Both the position numbers and the translations under genes were made by a program. Below are positions 6,201-8,403 of a DNA stretch of 8,403 nt, piece after piece (the stretch's first letter is position 1; every line of letters begins with the position of its first letter). The stretch is taken from NCBI GenBank assembly GCA_017883105.1, contig JADGOF010000076.1, forward strand, positions 1 through 8,403. The letters run 5' to 3'. This DNA comes from Acidimicrobiales bacterium. Its GTDB lineage: Bacteria; Actinomycetota; Acidimicrobiia; Acidimicrobiales; RAAP-2. The notes beneath the pieces are model-generated. The model saw nothing but the letters and a program-made list of their open reading frames with translations, was not told the origin of the DNA and searched no databases.

Positions 6201-6650
6201 GGAGCAACCAGCGCCCCAGGAACGAGCATCCTGCCCGGCGCCGTACCCGTGCTGCCCGGAGCCGCAGCCTCCCGCACCTACCGGGGCCCGCTGTCGGTGG
6301 GCACGGTGTTCACCGCCCTGGCCCCGGCCGGTCGCTGGAGCCTGGCGTCGTCGGGCACCACCGCGCCCCGGTCTTCCTCCTTCGGCTGGGCCGGCAGGTA
6401 CCAGGTCGGCGCGGCCGGGGCGGGCGTCCTCCGCTTCGATGGCGGGCTGCTCACCCCGTTGTCCCTGCTCTACTCCGTCCTGATCTGGTTCGCCGTCGTG
6501 ATCGTGGTGGTCGGGAGACGCCGGTTCAGTGACCCGTGGCACCGCGTCAGGAGTGGTCGCCGCCGGACCCCGGCCGCAGCCGAGACGGTTGCCGGCACGT
6601 CCGGCGGAGACGAGGGGCCTCCTCCCGAGGCGGTCGAGGCCTCACCATGA
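3219..6650 (+). CDS. Giant fusion: GT2 glycosyltransferase plus polytopic membrane and extracytoplasmic domains
   Basis: A 1143-residue protein. Residues 7-220 form a GT2 (GT-A fold) domain: VVAVVVAHDPG (8-18), the NHGFGATANE block (68-77), the metal-binding HDD (92-94), and GEDLDLCWR (192-200) as the acceptor/catalytic-base region. Residues 221-400 are a helical, arginine-rich linker with one hydrophobic patch (269-288) and a low-complexity Gly/Ala stretch (371-386). About a dozen hydrophobic segments follow between 406 and 815. A largely non-hydrophobic domain of some 260 residues (816-1079) is predicted outside the membrane; a last membrane segment (1083-1099) and an arginine-rich, probably cytoplasmic tail end the protein. 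The GT2 half should add a sugar to a lipid-linked acceptor on the inner face. The membrane half looks like the GT-C/YfhO-type proteins of actinobacterial envelope synthesis. The donor, acceptor and whether the membrane half is catalytic are unknown. It overlaps the next gene by ATGA, indicating coupled translation. Confidence 0.85.
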   Translation: MDTLAPPVVAVVVAHDPGPWFEETLASLASQDYAELSVLVLDAASAEDLTARVAAVLPTAYVRRFDENHGFGATANEVRTMVDGAPYYLLCHDDVALFTDTVHLLVEEAFRSNAGMVSPKVVSWDDADRLIHVGMTVDKSGSVVDRVQPHEIDHGQHDAVRDVFVAPGGCTLVRADLFEELGGYDPAIVAMGEDLDLCWRAQVVGARIIVAPDARVRHLEELAGGSRTIDPSLVDPHPEDTGRPPVTLQELQRRHELLAVFKCYSRFSLLRVVPQALLLAIGEVIVAELAGNRARARAVVRAWRWNLGRLKVVRGQRSDLRGHRRLADKEIRLLQIGGSARLSTYGRRVFQHGFHGAHADELAAAEDHLPGGAGGAALTAGAAPSGPFLRQELDASPARGRLSGRVRLVSWLAAALVVLIGTRGVLTGPLPALGQFVPFSSWSSTWAQFATGWHPSGVGTTAPAAPALAFAGLVGTALVGAMGLTQKVLIFACIPVGVWGVVRLLRPFGSQRASLVAGLAYLAMALAYDAVALGRFGALVVYAGAPWLLARLFRATGLAPYTPAGARDAVLTMSGGTDHGAPASAGRRWSSLADRSTMVRDVAALGLLEAVLISFVPATAVVVLLVAAALFVSSFIGGEWHATVRALRLALSSTVVAGIICLPWLIGVLSAGRGAIAVFGVPIPASGAASWGSLLRFSVGPIGGSPLAWGFAIAALVPLVLAHGARFRWAGRFWSIALVFWFVAFAVGRGWTGILAIDPLVLLGPAAVSIAASIGLGIAAFEEDLRAAVFGWRQVVTVVATGAALLGAFPTLVSALPGRWDLPVNDFSQSVAWMHTQAATGAFRVLWLGDSRSLNQGSWGVGDGLAYATSEDGGPDARWLWNAAGPGPAAGLAFAVDLARSDGTDQLGRMLAPAAVRYVVLVTSVAPEISGEQSPQQYPVPSDLAPALDHQLDLSPVVSGTGITVYANADWIPERAQMVRTATSATSSMAAAMGGATSAPGTSILPGAVPVLPGAAASRTYRGPLSVGTVFTALAPAGRWSLASSGTTAPRSSSFGWAGRYQVGAAGAGVLRFDGGLLTPLSLLYSVLIWFAVVIVVVGRRRFSDPWHRVRSGRRRTPAAAETVAGTSGGDEGPPPEAVEASP

Positions 6651-8152
6651 CCGGACCCGACCAATCGAGAGGGGAGGACGGGTCCTTGGCGCCGTCAGAA
6701 CCGCCGGTCGTCCGCGGACGACGTGGACTCCGACCGGTGCGCGGCCGGTGGACGGCGTTGGTGTCGGTGGTGGTGGTGATCGTCGGGGTGGCCGTGGTCG
6801 CGGCCGCAGTTCCGCCGCCCTCGGCCATCCCTGCGCCCGGTTCGGGTGACGGCTTCGTCATTGCCCCGGCCGACGCCCACTCCTCCTCCTCGTTCTGTGC
6901 AGCGGGCACCGGGACGACGGCGGGCACAACCATCTATCTGACCAATACGACCTCCAAGGCGGTCAGTGGCGTGATGTCCTCGGTCGGACCGCCCACCGCC
7001 AAGGGGGTGGTCGCTGCCACCCATCGCACCGTGGTGGTCCCGGCCCTGGGCTCCGCCGCCGTCAATCCGGCACTCGGTCTACCGGCCGGCAACAACGCCA
7101 CCTCATTCGCCTTCGCCGGTGGGGGAGTGAGCGTCAACCAGGTGGTGGCGGGATCCGCCGGGTGGAGTACGGCACCGTGTGCCTCCCAGATCTCCAACCG
7201 GTGGGCCTTTGCCGGTGGAGCCACCACTCCGGGCAACGCCTTGACGCTTGCCTTGTTCAACCCCGCGGTGACCCAGGCGGTCGTCAATGTCTCGTTCCTC
7301 ACGGCCGGTGGGCTCATCGCACCTCAGGCGTATCAGGGGTTGACCGTGCCCTCGGGCGGGCTGGTGGTGGAGAACGTGGGTGATTTCGTGCAGAACGCGC
7401 AGAACATCGCCACCATGGTCACCGCCCAGACCGGGGGACTGGTCGGCTATGAGCTCCAACGGTGGTCCTCGGGTCCGGCCCATGGGCTGTCGGTCCGCCT
7501 GGGCTCGCCCGTGCTGTCGACGACCTGGCGCTTCGCCCAGAACACCACCGCCCCCGGTTCGGCGGTCGAATTCTCCCTGGCCAATCCGGCCAGCACACCG
7601 GTGATCGCCACCTTCTCGGTCGGGCTGTCCTCGGCAACGGTGACCGCCCGGTCGATCACCCTGCCACCGCTCTCGACGGCCGTCTTCGCTGCCTCGTCCG
7701 CCGCGGGGTGGCCTCAGCGGACCCCCTATGCGGTGACGGTCGGCGCCACGGGCCCTGTCGTCGTCGGTCGGTCGGTGCGGGCGACCAACGCAGCCACACC
7801 TCCGCAGTGGGGATCGTCTTCGGGCACCGTCTCCGCGGCCACCCGGTGGCTGGTTCCGGGACCCGGCGTCGTGCACGCCCCGGGTGTGGCCTCTGCCGCC
7901 ATCAAGAGCCTGGCCGTGGCCAATCCGGGCCCGTTCACTGCACACGTCGTCGTCAGTACCCTCGATGCCTCACGCACCGTGGCCACCTTCACGGTCGCTC
8001 CGGGGGAGCTGACGGTGCTCGGGTCCAACCAGGTCGACGGCCTGGCCACCTTCACGGTGACGTCGTCCGAACCGGTCAACGTGGAAGAGGACGACGGACC
8101 GGCCGGTGCCCCCGGAGTGGTGTCGTCAACCGGGTTCCCCTTCACCAGCTGA
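6647..8152 (+). CDS. DUF5719-like membrane-anchored, beta-repeat surface protein
   Basis: A 501-residue protein. An arginine-rich N-terminus (residues 23-34) precedes one hydrophobic helix (36-55, TALVSVVVVIVGVAVVAAAV), acting as an uncleaved anchor or signal peptide. Everything after it is Gly/Ala/Ser/Thr/Val-rich and beta-strand-like, with very few lysines, typical of an exported domain. C84 and C178 are the only cysteines in the exported part and may pair. The body contains four similar modules, each with an aromatic-x-x-A-G-type opening and a strand ending in N or NP (N100, N205, N313, N426). In actinobacteria DUF5719 proteins are found beside large GT2/membrane proteins, matching this context; the family call is from memory of that pattern and composition. 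The ATG at 6647 overlaps the preceding stop (ATGA). It is preferred over the in-frame ATG at 6536, which would add an Arg/Pro-rich out-of-family extension overlapping the GT gene. No catalytic motif is visible; a structural or accessory role to its neighbour is inferred. Confidence 0.75.
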   Translation: MTGPDQSRGEDGSLAPSEPPVVRGRRGLRPVRGRWTALVSVVVVIVGVAVVAAAVPPPSAIPAPGSGDGFVIAPADAHSSSSFCAAGTGTTAGTTIYLTNTTSKAVSGVMSSVGPPTAKGVVAATHRTVVVPALGSAAVNPALGLPAGNNATSFAFAGGGVSVNQVVAGSAGWSTAPCASQISNRWAFAGGATTPGNALTLALFNPAVTQAVVNVSFLTAGGLIAPQAYQGLTVPSGGLVVENVGDFVQNAQNIATMVTAQTGGLVGYELQRWSSGPAHGLSVRLGSPVLSTTWRFAQNTTAPGSAVEFSLANPASTPVIATFSVGLSSATVTARSITLPPLSTAVFAASSAAGWPQRTPYAVTVGATGPVVVGRSVRATNAATPPQWGSSSGTVSAATRWLVPGPGVVHAPGVASAAIKSLAVANPGPFTAHVVVSTLDASRTVATFTVAPGELTVLGSNQVDGLATFTVTSSEPVNVEEDDGPAGAPGVVSSTGFPFTS

Positions 8153-8245
8153 GGCGGAGTGGGAGAACATCTGCCTGCCCTGGCCATCGCTCCCGCAGGT
8201 TGAACAACCGAACCACGCAGCCCACCCGTGTGCCCGGCTGCCGTC
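8153..8245. other. Short non-coding gap between the DUF5719-like gene and the MITE-like element
   Basis: No gene or promoter is supported. The only structure is a very small inverted repeat, GGTTG/CAACC (8198-8209), too short to be called a terminator. No convincing intrinsic terminator is visible for the GT2/DUF5719 operon, so the transcript may run into the element, end by Rho, or continue beyond the window. Confidence 0.5.
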
Positions 8246-8249
8246 CTAG

Positions 8250-8265
8250 GAGGCTGCTGAAGTAG
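8250..8265 (+). repeat. Left terminal inverted repeat of the MITE-like element
   Basis: GAGGCTGCTGAAGTAG. It pairs with 8384-8399 (reverse complement GACGCTGCTGAAGTAG), differing only at the third base. Including CTAG, the symmetrical ends extend to 20 bases with one mismatch. Confidence 0.8.
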
Positions 8266-8286
8266 GGGCTTCTGAGGAATGCGCTG

Positions 8287-8295
8287 TTATCCACA
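8287..8295 (+). promoter_or_regulatory. Perfect DnaA-box 9-mer inside the MITE-like element
   Basis: TTATCCACA is an exact match to the consensus high-affinity DnaA box. It is single, so this is not an origin of replication. It lies 21 bases inside the left inverted repeat of the element. Whether DnaA binds here is not shown by sequence alone. Confidence 0.5.
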
Positions 8296-8383
8296 ATCCT
8301 CTGAGATCGTTCCAGAGGGTCGCAATGCATCTTCGAGGACGAAAATGACCCTCCCGATGAGACAGCGCGCCAGGGTTGGTGAG

Positions 8384-8399
8384 CTACTTCAGCAGCGTC
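8384..8399 (-). repeat. Right terminal inverted repeat of the MITE-like element
   Basis: CTACTTCAGCAGCGTC on the plus strand, the partner of 8250-8265. It is followed by CTAG, at which the window ends exactly. Confidence 0.8.
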
Positions 8400-8403
8400 C
8401 TAG

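Larger units (their letters stand above)
8246..8403. mobile_element. MITE-like non-autonomous element with CTAG flanks
   Basis: A 150-base core (8250-8399) begins and ends with 16-base inverted repeats that match at 15 positions, and is flanked on both sides by CTAG (8246-8249 and 8400-8403), which may be a 4-base target duplication. CTAG is palindromic, so it could equally be the outermost part of the repeats. There is no transposase reading frame inside; the interior also has a 7-bp inverted repeat, GAGGGTC (8315-8321) with GACCCTC (8347-8353). Its A/T content is higher than that of the flanking genes. Size, ends and lack of coding fit a MITE or an internally deleted insertion sequence. CTAG-like targets are used by some IS5-type and related DDE elements, but the parent family cannot be assigned from this window. 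It is inserted 93 bases after the DUF5719-like gene and disrupts no visible gene. Confidence 0.7.

Noticed and set aside
7103..7945. 280-codon minus-strand open frame opposite the DUF5719-like gene
   Set aside because: Arg/Gly/His-rich shadow; the plus frame has an anchor helix and four internal repeats.
8198..8209. GGTTG/CAACC micro-hairpin after the DUF5719-like gene
   Set aside because: The stem is too short with almost no loop and lacks a U-tract, so it is not credible as a terminator or as a tRNA arm.
8142..8330. 62-codon minus-strand frame crossing the left end of the MITE-like element
   Set aside because: It spans the element boundary and the end of the DUF5719-like gene, so it cannot be a conserved gene; no transposase motif is visible.
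1..8403. CRISPR array, tRNA/rRNA gene, defence or toxin-antitoxin system
   Set aside because: No regularly spaced direct repeats, no cloverleaf or rRNA-like segment, and no nuclease, helicase or toxin motifs were found on either strand.

Overview
The window comes from a high-GC bacterium with dense coding, many GTG and overlapping starts, and strong antisense open frames caused by GC bias. Two upstream sites have a TAnnnT box 8 to 10 bases before the start codon, which resembles actinobacterial leaderless promoters. A secreted DUF5719-like protein follows a giant family-2 glycosyltransferase. Together these point to an actinobacterium, possibly of the Acidimicrobiia type; this assignment is inference from sequence style and gene content. 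The content is a cell-envelope or extracellular polysaccharide locus.

Layout. (1) Bases 1-2424 carry a same-strand set: the C-terminal end of a GT4 glycosyltransferase, a complete second GT4 enzyme overlapping it by 8 bases, and, 31 bases later, an extended short-chain dehydrogenase/reductase most like GDP-6-deoxy-D-mannose reductase (rmd). A 14-bp hairpin terminator at 2448-2480 closes this set. (2) On the minus strand, 2982-2581 encodes a small helical protein with one short hydrophobic stretch, with a strong ribosome binding site and a promoter in an unusually AT-rich patch. (3) Divergently, on the plus strand, 3219-6650 encodes a 1143-residue protein that joins a cytoplasmic GT2 domain to a polytopic membrane region and a large predicted extracytoplasmic domain. 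It is coupled by an ATGA overlap to a 501-residue, membrane-anchored, DUF5719-like beta-rich protein (6647-8152). (4) The last 150 bases or so form a non-coding element with near-perfect 16-bp inverted repeats flanked by CTAG, i.e. a MITE-like insertion, with a perfect DnaA-box 9-mer inside.

How it fits together. GT4 enzymes plus Rmd would supply and use a nucleotide-activated deoxyhexose (GDP-D-rhamnose if the call is right) on the cytoplasmic side. The GT2/membrane fusion and its surface partner look like a module that modifies or handles a lipid-linked glycan at the membrane. The linkage of these two halves is inferred from proximity. I see no CRISPR array, tRNA, rRNA, transposase, phage gene or defence system. 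The more unusual items are the GT2/membrane fusion with its partner, the four-fold internal repeat of that partner, the regulatory DNA around 3000-3218, and the MITE-like element.
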